Part shown: positions 35,829 through 47,199 of the stretch, piece after piece | Layout: each line of letters opens with the position of its first letter | How positions within the stretch are numbered: position 1 is the first letter of the stretch | From: Corbicula japonica | Lineage: Eukaryota > Mollusca > Bivalvia > Venerida > Cyrenidae | Assembly (NCBI GenBank): GCA_038501625.1 | Contig: JAZAYU010000013.1 | Location: 9,176,001-9,240,000, forward strand | Length of the DNA: 64,000 nt | Reading direction: 5' to 3' | Position numbers and translations under genes: made by a program | The notes under the pieces: model-generated | Database searches by the model: none | What the model was told of the DNA's origin: nothing | The model's input: the letters and a program-made list of their open reading frames with translations, nothing else

Positions 35829-36055
35829 TGGACAAAAGTCTTGTCCGCTATGGCTTTCCATTATATATATAAAAACGTGAAATCCAATATGCCAATTTTC
35901 AACACCTTAATCCACCGTAAGTACTGGCTTAAATTCCAAAATTCTTTTTTTTTCAATGAATGCAAATAAATATCATCTTTCAGTCGAATTTATGACTGAG
36001 TGTGCGGTAAAGAATGATATTGTTGTTTTTGTAGACCGGACAAGACTTTTGTCCA
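35829..36055. mobile_element. TA-flanked MITE (Tc1/mariner type)
   Basis: The ends TGGACAAAAGTCTTGTCCG and its reverse complement are perfect inverted repeats of 19 bp, flanked by TA (35827-35828 and 36056-36057). 227 bp, non-coding. Confidence 0.85.
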
Positions 36056-36224
36056 TAAGCATATTATTGTTAAATAGCACGACTCGTCGCTTTTGCTGAA
36101 CATATCAACAGAAAATTAACGAATGGATAAGACTTAGATGTGCTTAAGACAAACAAAAACACTCTATTCTTTTCTGTTCAGTTCCGCCATTGTTTTCTCG
36201 TTTTGAGCATCCCCCTTTTTTATC

Positions 36225-36505
36225 TGGGACCGTTCGCCGCTGAACATGGAATCGTATTAATCTGAAAATACCACATGGAGGTTCCATGTTCACCGCCATA
36301 TGCATACTATCATTTGGGATTGATCGAAAATGTACTGGTTATTGGTGTAAATATTGACTTGTGCTCAACCCGGGGCTAGGCTGCGTAGGTAGTAATAAGC
36401 ATTTCCATTACTGCCCACGAAAAGACTCAATCAAACCGAGCCTGCAATATTTTGTTTTTTGTCGTGATCGTTGGCTTTCAAAGTTCTCTTTTCATCAATG
36501 CAACC
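36225..36505 (-). repeat. Repeat family A copy
   Basis: Nearly complete: CGCCGCTGAACATGGAATCG, GGTTCCATGTTCACCGCC, AACCCGGGGCTAGG, TTTCCATTACTGCCC and CTTTCAAAGTTC. Confidence 0.8.
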
Positions 36506-36960
36506 AGTTCAGTATGAGAAAACCAATGTACATATGAAAGACAAATCTTTTATATTGTGAATTTGGATGAAGTTTTATATGACTGTGAAAAAAACATGAA
36601 AATCGATCAATATGAATGTGTCTAAAATCCATTCTAAAACTTTAAACCACAAATAAATGTATTTTGCTTTATCCGCTATTTTCCCGGGGAAAGTTTTTGT
36701 CGGCGTGGAAATCTGCATATTGCTCATTCATCTTCCTCTTGAATATCGATTTTATTTTAATTCATTATAGTGTTCTTGCAATCAAACATGAAAACCATGT
36801 CCTCATAATAATTACTATTTTAAAATTTCAGCATCCGATTGTCAATCAATTTTGAAAATCTTGTAAAAATCTTGTGAAAATCTTGACGTCTCCGACCTCC
36901 TGATGAAAATAATTTGTATTCGTCAGAGCTCGGGAATATATATTAGCCAAAACGACTTGC

Positions 36961-36980
36961 GGGGGCGGGGGGTTTGCGGG
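36961..36980 (+). other. G-rich run, possible G-quadruplex
   Basis: GGGGGCGGGGGGTTTGCGGG has enough G-tracts for a quadruplex in otherwise AT-rich DNA. Confidence 0.4.
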
Positions 36981-37109
36981 AAGCTGTAACTTTCTACAAC
37001 TTCTCAAAGAATCAAAACTATATTTAGTTAATGTTCTTTTCTTGTGTTCTCACATCAGTAAGTTACTTGTTTCCAACGAAGAAAGGTTATAAATTTATAT
37101 ACTGTATTC

Positions 37110-37257
37110 GTGATTTTAACTGGCATTATATTTGATATAAAATATTATTTTAACTAAGTGAAAAAAGATTTTACTCAGTATATTCGTAATATTAACTGGC
37201 ATTATATTTGATATTAAATATTATTTAAACTAAGTGGAATAGAATTTTACTCAGTAA
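37110..37257 (+). repeat. 73-bp tandem duplication
   Basis: Two adjacent units share TTAACTGGCATTATATTTGA, AAATATTATTT, AACTAAGTG and TTTTACTCAGTA. Confidence 0.85.
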
Positions 37258-37449
37258 GTAATTTTGACGATTTCAACAGACTTTAAATTGACCATATCAC
37301 ACTTCTCGTACATATTCTATCTCGCTTTTTTGCCGTGAAAGACATATTTGGCACAAAGAAATAATTTTAAAGGGGCTTTGAAACAAATGAAAACGGTTAA
37401 GATCGGGAGTCGAACGACCGACGACAGCGATATGCCACATAATTCAGTG

Positions 37450-37594
37450 CCCAAGGTTATAAAACTTGGCATGGAAACCAGTCTCAAATCTCAAGCATCT
37501 GATTGGCTGAAATGGCGACTGGTCGCCATTTTAGCCAATCAGATGCTTGAGATTTGAGACTGGTTTCCAAACTCAGTTTTATAACCTTCAACCC
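37450..37594. repeat. Palindromic MITE family D, best copy
   Basis: About 145 bp forming a near-perfect hairpin. Each arm reads AAGGTTATAAAACT, then GGAAACCAGTCTCAAATCTC, AAGCATCTGATTGGCT and AAATGGCGAC, with the arms meeting at GACTGGTCGCC. Other copies: 42527-42672, 57781-57927, partial 23744-23835 and 55871-55962. Confidence 0.9.
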
Positions 37595-37860
37595 AAAGCT
37601 AACCACATGTATCAACTTAACAATTAACGTTTGTATACGAGGTCACATGTTGTTGACACCAACGACTGATTTAATAGCACGGATAGACATTAACGGCCTT
37701 AAGCCTGCACAGTGTTATTTAAATGGTAATGAGCAGGAATCAAGTTCTCTTAGAATTGTCCTTGAACATAACTCATCTGCTTGTCTGTGACACCAAAAAG
37801 AAGTGCCATAACTCAATCAGTAATATACATTTAATAGGAAGTGAAACCAAACGTACTTAC

Positions 37861-38402
37861 ATGGTAATTATTCTACTTCTGCTAGTTCCATAATTGTCCA
37901 ATAATATTCCAATTGGGAAACATAACAGTTGTTGAAACAAAACAACCAATGTGAATATCAAATCTAATTCTTGTGTTTGCTTTGAACAATCGTATTCCTT
38001 TATTTCAATTTCTTCTTTTTTGTGTTCGCCTTCGGAATGTTGCTCGTTTTTTATTTTTTCATATTCATCCAAAGATATTTCTTTAAAAACTTTTTTGTAA
38101 ACGCATTTCACTTTTTTGCCTTCATGAAATGTTGAAATCGAACCATCGTCTTCCTGCGTAAACCCCATTAGCCTTAACATATCGAGATCATAATGATTGG
38201 CTTCCGGTTGGTTAGATGATGCTGAATGGTTCGAACACTGGTCTAGGAAATAACCTTCTTCGGTAAGAATTGGTTGCAGCCAAAACCAGCCGTTGTGGAA
38301 GCCGCAGAAGAACAAACATTCAAAGGTGAACCATAATAAAGTAACGGGTAAATTTTCGCATGGGCAGCGCATAGCTCTACCAAATTTTAATACTGTAATC
38401 AT
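37861..38402 (-). CDS. SLC43-like transporter, first coding exon, copy 2 (partial gene)
   Basis: Paralogue of the exon at 4215-4768, with the same layout. A first helix (LPVTLLWFTFECLFFCGF) at about residues 17-42 is followed by a loop with CSNHSASS (glycosylation site) and STFHEGKKVKCVYKKV. The second helix ends in PIGILLDNYGTSRSR, with the G-x3-D of the major facilitator loop conserved. It ends at the same split codon AT|G before donor GTAAGTACG. The upstream Met (MITVLKFGRA) aligns with that of copy 1, but the MRCPC start is shared by all copies. No stop or frameshift. No downstream exon was recognised in the 33 kb before copy 1, so whether this is a complete gene or one of several first exons is open. 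Confidence 0.8.
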
Positions 38403-39000
38403 TGATATGTCCTATGCTACCTAGATCGGAAAATAATTCCATCCAAACGTATAAGAAAACAGAGTATCGTATCTATACAATTTCCAACATTAAACTATGA
38501 TTTACTATGCATTAGGAGTTTGGTTATTTTGCAAAATATTTGAATGAATGGACATCAATGTATCCCTTTTAAACACTTTTTATCATTAATTCGAATCACT
38601 ACTTTGTGAATGAAACAATATAATTTTACATATGCCTAACGAGGTCCTATACACTTTGCTTGTTAAACGCGTTGTCAATCCATGTTCGTTTATTCACAGA
38701 ATGGTATCGGAAAACTGTAAGAACATTACAATATCCAATGACATCGTTCATCTTCATATAGATCATTTTATCAAGAAAATTATTAATTTTGATTCGCTGT
38801 GGAGTTTAAGAATACAAGCGCTTCTGTCAGAAAAGTTATAATAATTAGCAAGGTAATGTTAATCACAATTTAACCCACGTACGTTTTTTCGGGAACATAA
38901 ACCTGGCATTTTCCTTTCTTGCAAACTGTGCATGAAATGAGATAGTCTTTGTTTTCCATGGATAGTTAATTCTGTATTTTTTGTGTTATTAACATTTTAG
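38403..39000 (-). promoter_or_regulatory. Duplicated 5' flank of SLC43-like exon copy 2
   Basis: Shares blocks with 4769-5560: ATTCACAGAATGGTATCGG, ATATCCAATGACATCGTTCA and TTGCAAACTGTGCATGA. The duplication therefore covered at least 0.6-1 kb upstream of the exon. No core promoter element can be named. Confidence 0.5.
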
Positions 39001-39771
39001 CAAAATATTCTAAGATTTTCTTTCTGTTGATCATTCAATATCTTATATATTCTTCACAAAGGGACAAACGGTTTAAGCCATATCATCACATGTATTATGA
39101 ACTTTTTGGGATGCATCAATATGTGTACGACGTACTTATTTAAATATTGCGTTGCAATTACCATGGGCTAGGGACGTGGGCAAAAAATAAACGTTTCCAA
39201 TACTCTAAATAATAGTTGTCATGCTCAATTGGTTTCATAATAAACATGACATTGTAAAGTTTTTTCTATTGAGGAAAGCTTAAATATACTTTTGACAATT
39301 ATCAATATTTAATAGTTTTGTTTCATATAAAAATGTAGATTCTTTAATTTGTATATACATGTAACATGCTATGCAAAGAAAAATAGTATTGTGATTTGAA
39401 TAAAACTTAGAAAAGCAATGGGAACACAGGTGGAATTTTAGACCCTTCACAGCATTCCACATAGACCTGCGAAACGATGGTATTTCTTTTCGGAACACGC
39501 AGGTGCTAATGATACTGACTAGCGTGCTGATATCGGTAAACAATTGATTCTTCCTAGAATTGTTCTAAGAAAACAGAAGCTATTTTTTATGTTCTGAGTA
39601 AATTCCAAGAATCTGAATGGTCATAAAAGTCACTGGTAATTAAAAAATATGATTAACATCTAACCTACTTTAAAAGATGTACGATCTTTGAAAAGGAAGT
39701 CACGTAAAAATGGATATCCTAATATTACTGAAATTACAGAAACAATAAACAGATATATTAGAAATAAACTT
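39001..39771. other. No gene seen
   Basis: AT-rich. An 87-codon minus frame at 39280-39543 has mixed hydrophobic and cysteine residues but no recognised domain, and is likely chance. Confidence 0.4.
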
Positions 39772-40418
39772 AGGTTTCGTAAGGTTCCGTTAATATAAAA
39801 GGTTCTGTTAATATAAAAGGTTTCGTTAATATAAAAGGTGATGTTTATATAAAAGGTTCCGTAAGGTTCCGTTTATAAAAAAGATTCCGTAAGGTGCCGT
39901 TTATATAAAATGTTCCGTAAGTATCCGTAAATATACAAACGGTTCGGTAAGGGCCCGTTAATACAAACGGTTTCGTAAGGTTCCGTTAATACAAACGGTT
40001 CGGCAAGGTTACGTTAATACAGACGGTTCGTTAAGGTTCCGCTAATACAAACGGTTCCATAAGGTTCTGTTAATACAAACGGTTCGGTAAGAATCCGTGA
40101 ATACAAACGGTTCGGTAAGGTTCCGTTAATATAAACGGTTCGGCAGGGTTCCGTTAATACAAAAGGTTCGGTAAGGTTCCGTTTATACAAACGGTTCGGT
40201 AAGGTTCCGTTTATAAATAAACGGTTTGGTAAGGTTCCGTTTATACATAAACGGTTCGGTAAGGTTCTTGTAACACAAACGGTTCGGTAATGTTCCGTTT
40301 ATACAAACGGTTCGGTAAGGTTCAGTTAATACGAACGGTTCGGTAAGGTTCCATTAATACAAACAATTCGGTAAGGTTCCGTTTATATCAAAGGTTTCGT
40401 GAATTTTCGTCAATATAA
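39772..40418. repeat. 28-bp satellite made of hairpin units
   Basis: More than twenty units of consensus GGTTCGGTAAGGTTCCGTT plus a TATACAAAC-type remainder. Each good unit contains CCGTTTATACAAACGG, a 6-bp stem with a 4-nt loop. The left end has diverged units (GTTAATATAAAAGGTTCCG) and the middle is more uniform. Confidence 0.92.
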
Positions 40419-41371
40419 ATGTAACGAATTAACGGAATGAAATTTTAAAAACACGTAATATAGAGTTGCATTTAATGATTTTATGAAATTAAATATAAAG
40501 TGTAAATTAAAACTCACATACTAATTCTAAAGATTCCACAGGTGGAATATACATATTTCAAAAGAACGTGCATTTTTAAAACTATTATTTGCATGAAACA
40601 AGCTTAATTATGAACGATAAAAAGGGATTTTCGAAGAGGTAAATTTAAGCTTAAGAGCTTTTAAAAGCTATTACGAAAGGCTATTAAAACTGACTAGACT
40701 CATCATCTGTTAATTTTGGCTCTGATATTGATGACGCGTGCGAACCCGTTTCAGCGTGATTTAACACGTCTGGAAACATAATTGCAGAGATAAATGATAG
40801 TAACGTATTTCCTGAATAGTTTCACCCATTTTTGTAATTTGTTACGTTGTTTATGAGCTTGTTATCATATCTATAGCAACAATCTAAATTAATGAGTTTT
40901 CCTTTATATATTTATATTTTATTTTTATTTTTATTTTAATTTTCTTATTCTTTTATTTATTTGAAAAAAAAAAACGTTTTAAAGTAATAATGAAACGCAG
41001 ATGTGGTCAAATTTAAATAAAATTATATTAAACATCAAAACTACTAATTAAATCTGGCCGGTTGAATTTTCAATACAGCCATAAAAAATATTACAAATAT
41101 TTTACTTTTCGATATTTTAATTACATGTACGACACCAAAGTCAGTGTGTTAAAGAAAATGCACAAGAAATTCCTTTTGAGAATAGGAATACATCATAGTC
41201 GTTATTCTATTGTAATAGGAATAGGCGCAGTAATATATGCATCTTATAATATACTTAAAATCAATGTATTCACAATAAAATTAATCAATAAAGGAAACAG
41301 CGGGCATTTGAAACGTCTGTGGTTAAGTTTATTTCACAAATATAATTATTTTTGAGTATCCGTGACACGAA

Positions 41372-41425
41372 CACAAGTTAGACTCAACCGCCGTCCAACA
41401 CAAGTTAGACGCAACCGCCGTCCAG
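41372..41425 (+). repeat. 27-bp tandem duplication
   Basis: ACACAAGTTAGACTCAACCG and ACACAAGTTAGACGCAACCG, each followed by CCGTCCA. Confidence 0.85.
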
Positions 41426-42526
41426 TTTTCTTTTCACTCAAAAAAAATCTTAGACAGCTTAGATTCATGTGTTAACCATGTAATAGGTGAGAGGCTGAGC
41501 GCGGTGATACGTTGTAACTCCAGAGTGTCCTATGTTATAGTGTTGCCGAACATTGCAAGGCTCTGTCATACCCTAGTTTGATTTGGTTTATCGGTTTACT
41601 CCCCGTTTTATTTGTTATGTCTGCCAACGGTTATCATTATTATAACTGTTGTTTTTTTCTAAATGCAACTTTTCTTCGGGTCTAAGTAAAAACCTCTGTA
41701 GTTATGCTTTTGGTTACTCTCGACCATATTTTCAATCTTTGGTCTAGCAAGTTGTCAAGGAATGATAGGAGTCAATGCTTGTGCGTGAATGCATGAATAC
41801 GAAACACGAATTTTCACGCTCGTTTATGGGCGTATAAATCATTTGCTAGCATAGGATATGAAGGAAAAATAATGACAAATATAGATGTTCGTGAAGTTGG
41901 CCGCCTAGCAGCCTAGCACAAATATAGGAATTTTGCAGGCACGGTTTGAATAACCATTTTGAAAGATTTTCAATAGCATAATGTCAGTGCTATTGTTTTG
42001 TTGAGGACATCTGGTGAGCTTTAAGGATTTACCTTGAAACGGATGCTATCAAGACCTATAGTATTACAAGTAGCGTTAACGCATGTCTTGGTAACAACAA
42101 TCAGGGTGTAATGGCCAATGTAATGGCTTTGGGTTGAGAAAAGTACAATACAATGCCAGGTTATGTTCTACAGAAATATATAAGGAATATATATGTTACT
42201 TACGTAACAAGACTGAATGCTTATAACCTATATCATGTTGCATTAACTTTTCACAATAAATTATCACAGGATATCGTTTGCACTGAAAATGATTCGCAAA
42301 AAAGACACAATCTTAACAATTGAATCGCCCTTGTTAATTTGCGTTTATTTTATTTTCCGCATGTCTAGACTGTTCATCAGGTATTTTATGTATCCGATAA
42401 ATTGTTGAATAGTCGTACATTTCTTTCACTTTATATTCTTGAATTTCATCTGTATTGTTCATTTAAAACATTTTTCTAATTGCCAATACTGCCCCACACT
42501 TCTTAACGAACAACTAACACATCGGT

Positions 42527-42672
42527 GCCCAAGATCATAAAACTAAATCTGGAGACCAGTCTCAAATCTCAAGCATCTGATTGCCTGAAATGGCGACCAG
42601 TCGCCACTTCAGACAATCAGATCCTTGAGATTTGAGACTGATCTTAAAACTTAGTTTTATGATCTTGGGCCC
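42527..42672. repeat. Palindromic MITE family D copy
   Basis: Arms run from GCCCAAGATCATAAAACTA to the matching TAGTTTTATGATCTTGGGC, with GACCAGTCGCC at the centre. Confidence 0.88.
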
Positions 42673-42679
42673 AGTCAGA

Positions 42680-44690
42680 CGCTTAACAATATACGTAACA
42701 GCAATTTCCAGTAACATATAGATACCGTCTAGTGCTAGGTTATTGTCATTGTGGAAGCATAACAGAAAAGTATGCAATTGAAGTATTGATTGAAATATTC
42801 AAGTTTAAGAGACAAAATCACCACTTGTCAATTTTAGTTTATCAAACAGAGGTGCAATTTGCATTTTAATGAAAAGTAAATCAACAACCATCATATGATT
42901 TAAGAGAAAAATCAATTTTAGGAAAGGTCACAAACTTGCTTTACGTTTGTGCAACTTCTACGAATTCTTTTTATAGGCCAAGGTCTAATCAACATTAAAA
43001 ATAAAATAAAACAAAATAAAATTTTAAAAAATAAAACAAAACAACAAACACAACTCGTGTAACACTCACACGTTTTCTTACAACAGCGATAAAGCCATTA
43101 ATATACTGAGCAAAAATAAAAACTAACCAGTTTTTAAATTCAAATATTTTGTTTAGTAATGCTTTATTTTATCTATCAATTTATAAGTGGTATTTGCACA
43201 TATCTGGACATTTGGTACAGCGGGAAAATGTTGTAATTTTTTTTACAGAGATCAATATTATCTCATCTTTTCTAAATAATTTATAGACCGATAATTTTTA
43301 ACATAAAAGTCTCAAACAGATTATTTGACAGCCAGATTTAGAAGTTTATAGCATTGTACCGAAGGAAAAACACAATCTTTAAAGCCCATTGATGCAAAGA
43401 AATAAGATACAGTTACTTAAATATCGGTTTTTGCAAATTACCTCCATTTTTTTAAACAAAGAACAAACCCAACGCTCAGTTTTTCACAACCACGTACTCT
43501 TTTTCTGTTTTATAACCAATAGATACTGAACCGACAACTTTTTGATGACATTTCTGTAGATAGCTGCATTTACTTGCATCATTAATGAAATAGAATTTGT
43601 CATGTTATTTTTGTCAAGTTTTCATTTAGGCCATGTATAAATGTTGATTTTGTAAATCCAATTCCCATTGACCTTAATGTTAAATTCCCAATATTCAATT
43701 TACATTAAACATGATTTCTATCATCTTAATTTCTAGACAGCCATATATTGGTATGAATACCTACAATCATCTATTCAAAAACATATAGGAAATTGGGGGT
43801 AAACTTACTTGTAAGAAAATTACTGATCTCTAACCGAACAGACCATATTTAAAACGCGGCATCGCATAATCGTTGCAAAAATATACACCCGCTGTTCCGG
43901 AACTAGTCCGCCTCTATCAAACAACAAAATAGGCATTACATTGTTTTCGTTTATTTTCCTGACGTTATATCTGCAAACAAGTCACAAACAGGCCGATTTC
44001 TAAGGGTTAAGTGGCCTCAGATGAAGAGAAAAAAATAATCATGTATTAAAATGGACTTCATTGGACCACGGAAGAATATTGGGTGATTTGGTGTTATTCA
44101 ACCTATATGCGAGTTGTTGATAGTACAACTTGATATTTTATATCTTTCTTTACCATAGTTTGTGACAAAACCAACACAGCAAAGAAGTGCCGAATAGGAC
44201 TAAAATTTAGTTTGGTGTTAAAATAGCTCTCTCACACACAAAATCATTCACTTGGATTTGCGAAATTATAATTTTTGTCATGCGTTTGCATTGTGGGATG
44301 GTTCTTAATGTTGTTATTTGAAGTCCTATGAAGCTTTATTTAACGTCGAATTGATTAGTTGAGCTTAACTAAACATCAAAAGCTATCAACATTATTTCAT
44401 GACTACAGCTTTCATCCATGTTAATGTAATATGTGTGCATTGAGTACCGATCGTTCATTTTACGTCCATTTTATTACTGTTCTCTGTTATTTGATTAAAT
44501 CATTCGGTTCAGTTTTAAGTAACAGACTGACATCTGGTGTTTCAATGCAAACTTTTTGTTTACGACTAAAACTGAGGTAACACTCAAAGTACATAATTAT
44601 TGATATTTTATTTTTCATTGCCTTTATGTAGAAATCTGCTAGATGCTATCTATTACAACCACATATTAATCGATTTCAATCCAAGTCAAG
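42680..44690. other. No gene seen
   Basis: AT-rich sequence with A-rich blocks (AAAATAAAACAAAATAAAAT near 43002) and no frame worth noting. Confidence 0.5.
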
Positions 44691-44695
44691 GGTTT

Positions 44696-44892
44696 TCACA
44701 GTACAAATTTTCGTAAAGTTGGATACCATTTTAGTTGGAAGTTTATATATCTGACTTCCAGGAGTTCTGATAAATGTGACAAAAAAGTGCAGCCCTCAAA
44801 AAATTTAAAACGCATATTCGCACTACCAGATGTAGGAGGAAAATTATGATAGAGTTGGATATTTGGTTGACCATATTGTCCTAAAGCATACT
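44696..44892 (-). pseudogene. Unrecognised protein-like frame cut by a transposon
   Basis: From the edge of the foldback element the minus frame reads PEYALGQYGQPNIQLYHNFP and continues about 45 residues to a stop, with a composition like real protein. The element at 44893-45283 supplies the first residues of the open frame, so the true upstream part would resume near 45288, where an in-frame stop appears. A possible exon remnant of an unknown gene. Confidence 0.25.
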
Positions 44893-45283
44893 CAGGGTGG
44901 CTATACCACGTGACTTTTGGATGTCGTACACACACAAAATCACTCGCTTCAGGTATGGTTTTGCTTATTTCTCAGTAATTTCTGGACCGATTTCGATCAG
45001 ATAAAGAGCACCGTACTCCTGTTAAAAAGCATTTTCTAGACAACCATACGATCTTCCAAATTTACACTTTCAAACAAAATTTGTCTTTGAATGTTTGAGA
45101 TAACGTTAGCTGATTGATGATGGAGGTTTAATGTCGATGAAAATGCTTTTTTAACAGGAGTACGGTGCTCCTTATCTGATCGAAATCGGTCCAGAAATTA
45201 CAGAAAAATAAGGAAAATTCTACCCGAAGCGTATGATTTTGTGTATAAACGACATCCAAAAAGTCACGTATATAGCCACCCTG
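44893..45283. mobile_element. Foldback DNA element with 5-bp target duplication
   Basis: Arms of about 150 bp begin CAGGGTGGCTATA and match through TTTCTGGACCGATTTCGATC and AGCACCGTACTCCTGTTAAA. ATACT flanks both ends (44888-44892 and 45284-45288). 391 bp, non-coding. Confidence 0.9.
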
Positions 45284-45289
45284 ATACTG

Positions 45290-46640
45290 CGCTAATCAGA
45301 TTTACCTGGAAGATAAGTTCATCTGTTTGATGAATGATAAGTACAAGTAAACTATTATCATGACCAATCTGTCCTAGAAACATTCAGCAGATGAACAATT
45401 ATAGTTTCATTTGTCTATCTTATCTGGGCACATGGAGCATGAATAAATTCAATGCGTTAGCGGTTTAAGTTAGAAAGTGCTCGGGTTCTAATTTTCGTTG
45501 TTCATGGTGTCATTTTGAAATTTTTCATAATATTTTATTATAAACCAAACTCTTTTTTTCTCTCTACTTATTGGCTGTGTTGAAAGGTTGCGTCTTCCGG
45601 GTGGGAGCATTCCAGATATTCATATCTCACCTTTTTGTAAGTTATAACCTAAGAATCTAAGATTTTCAGAACCTAAGAATACGAAGTTATAAATTACTAT
45701 ATAATTATTCATCTTTTTAAAATTGGTAAATGAACATAGGAAAAATTGGTCGATTATCTTCAACATCCTAACAGTGTCACAAACAGATCTCATACATTTA
45801 TTTAAGAATACTTATCTTGGCCCACAAATATTCAAGAACAACTAGAACAGACAGAAGCTTATGTGACCAATAAAATGACAATAGCTTTTGAATGTCTGCG
45901 TTGTACTTTATATCGTTGTTTAGAATCATGTTCTATTAAACCATCAAATGAAAAGACAATTTTCTTTTATAACTTGTCTTGGCTTTTTTGGACTCCTTAA
46001 AATGAATTCAGTGATTTACATGATTTGAATTCCTGATATTTGAATGATTAGGATTTTGCATTAAATAGCAGTTTTGAAGAAATTTAGTCTGCTATATTTT
46101 GATGCAATTTTTTAAAATTAAGTTTAATTTAATAAATTGGTAGACAACATCATAGTTGAATCCATCAAAGAACGATGACCATTCGTGTTTTACAATCATT
46201 ATATTTTATATCTAAAATAATGTGGTTTGCATTTGTCATTTTCAAGTTATGATTAATCTAAATAACCTTTAACTGCAAGACAATTACATTATTTATCCCA
46301 AACTAAATTTATTTATATTTTTTCTAATGAAAATGACAGAAATAAAATATGTAAAATGAAAAGACATCGAGTATCGAGTACTTTTTGCCATTTGACAAAT
46401 ATGCAACCAACACGTTAGAGAGTAAAAGGTGTCGTGTAGTTCAGTGACACATGTATAACACTGTGACTGTTCTTGTCATCACGATCCAGATATAAGCTGT
46501 AATCCTTAATATGCCCTAATAACAATAATACACCGGTCATACTTTTTACAATTTAAACCGCCAATCACTGATTTATTTAAATTTTTATTGCAAATAAAGA
46601 GTTTTTGCCTTCTAACATCAGCTGTTTTAAAAATATACTT
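45290..46640. other. No gene seen
   Basis: AT-rich; one degraded family B fragment at 45560-45645. No transporter exon was recognised here although it lies just downstream of SLC43-like copy 3. Confidence 0.5.
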
Positions 46641-46651
46641 AAAAAACTTAC

Positions 46652-47169
46652 ATTGCAAATATTCTTGTTCGACTATTGCCATATTTGTCAAGAAGTATTC
46701 CAAGTGGTAACACGGTGATTTGTTTAAATAATACAGCTAATGAAAATATTAAATCCATGGCTGCCAGTTGTTGTTTGCAACTTAAAAAGGAGTTTTGTCT
46801 GCCATTTGTATCATTGACTTGGTTTTGTTTTACATGGTTTATCTCATTGTATTCATCAACAGTTAACTCCTTTAATACCTTGAAATAAACACACTTTACT
46901 GTTTTGCCATCATGGAATGTTAAAAATGAACAGTCTGACTCCTGAGTAAACCCTGAAAGTTCCAACATATTAACGTCATGATGAGGGATTTCAACATTGT
47001 CCGAAGAGGCGGAATAGTTCAGACATTTGTCTTGAAAGTCTTGAAAATAGTGTTCCTCTTGAACAATGGGCCGAAACCAAAACCAGCCATTCAGCAACCC
47101 GGAAAAGAGCAAACACTCAAATAGACCCCAAAGTAAAACAACTGGTAACAACTCACAAGGACTGCGCAT
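46652..47169 (-). CDS. SLC43-like transporter, first coding exon, copy 3 (partial gene)
   Basis: The most diverged of the three paralogous exons. It starts MRSPCELLPVVLLWGLFECL (first helix). The loop has CLNYSASS (glycosylation site), GFTQESDCSFLTFHDGK and KCVYFKVLKEL, and the second helix ends in PLGILLDKYGNSRTR with the G-x3-D signature intact. The exon ends in the same split codon AT|G before donor GTAAGTTTT. Upstream, a second ATG aligned with the upstream Met of the other copies is followed by an in-frame TGA before MRSPC, which supports MR[CS]PC as the true start in all copies. Only 8.2 kb separate it from copy 2, and no further exon was recognised there. It is open, with no stop or frameshift. 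Confidence 0.8.
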
Positions 47170-47199
47170 AGCTTTTCACGGTAAACAAAATGAAATCAT

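Noticed and set aside
37348..37557. Frame through the palindromic repeat (also 42562-42777 and 55843-56073)
   Set aside because: Shared residues such as SLKSQASDWLKW come from the family D hairpin itself, not from a protein family.
46676..46888. Plus-strand frames over the SLC43-like exons (also 47066-47248)
   Set aside because: Antisense shadows of the minus-strand exon.
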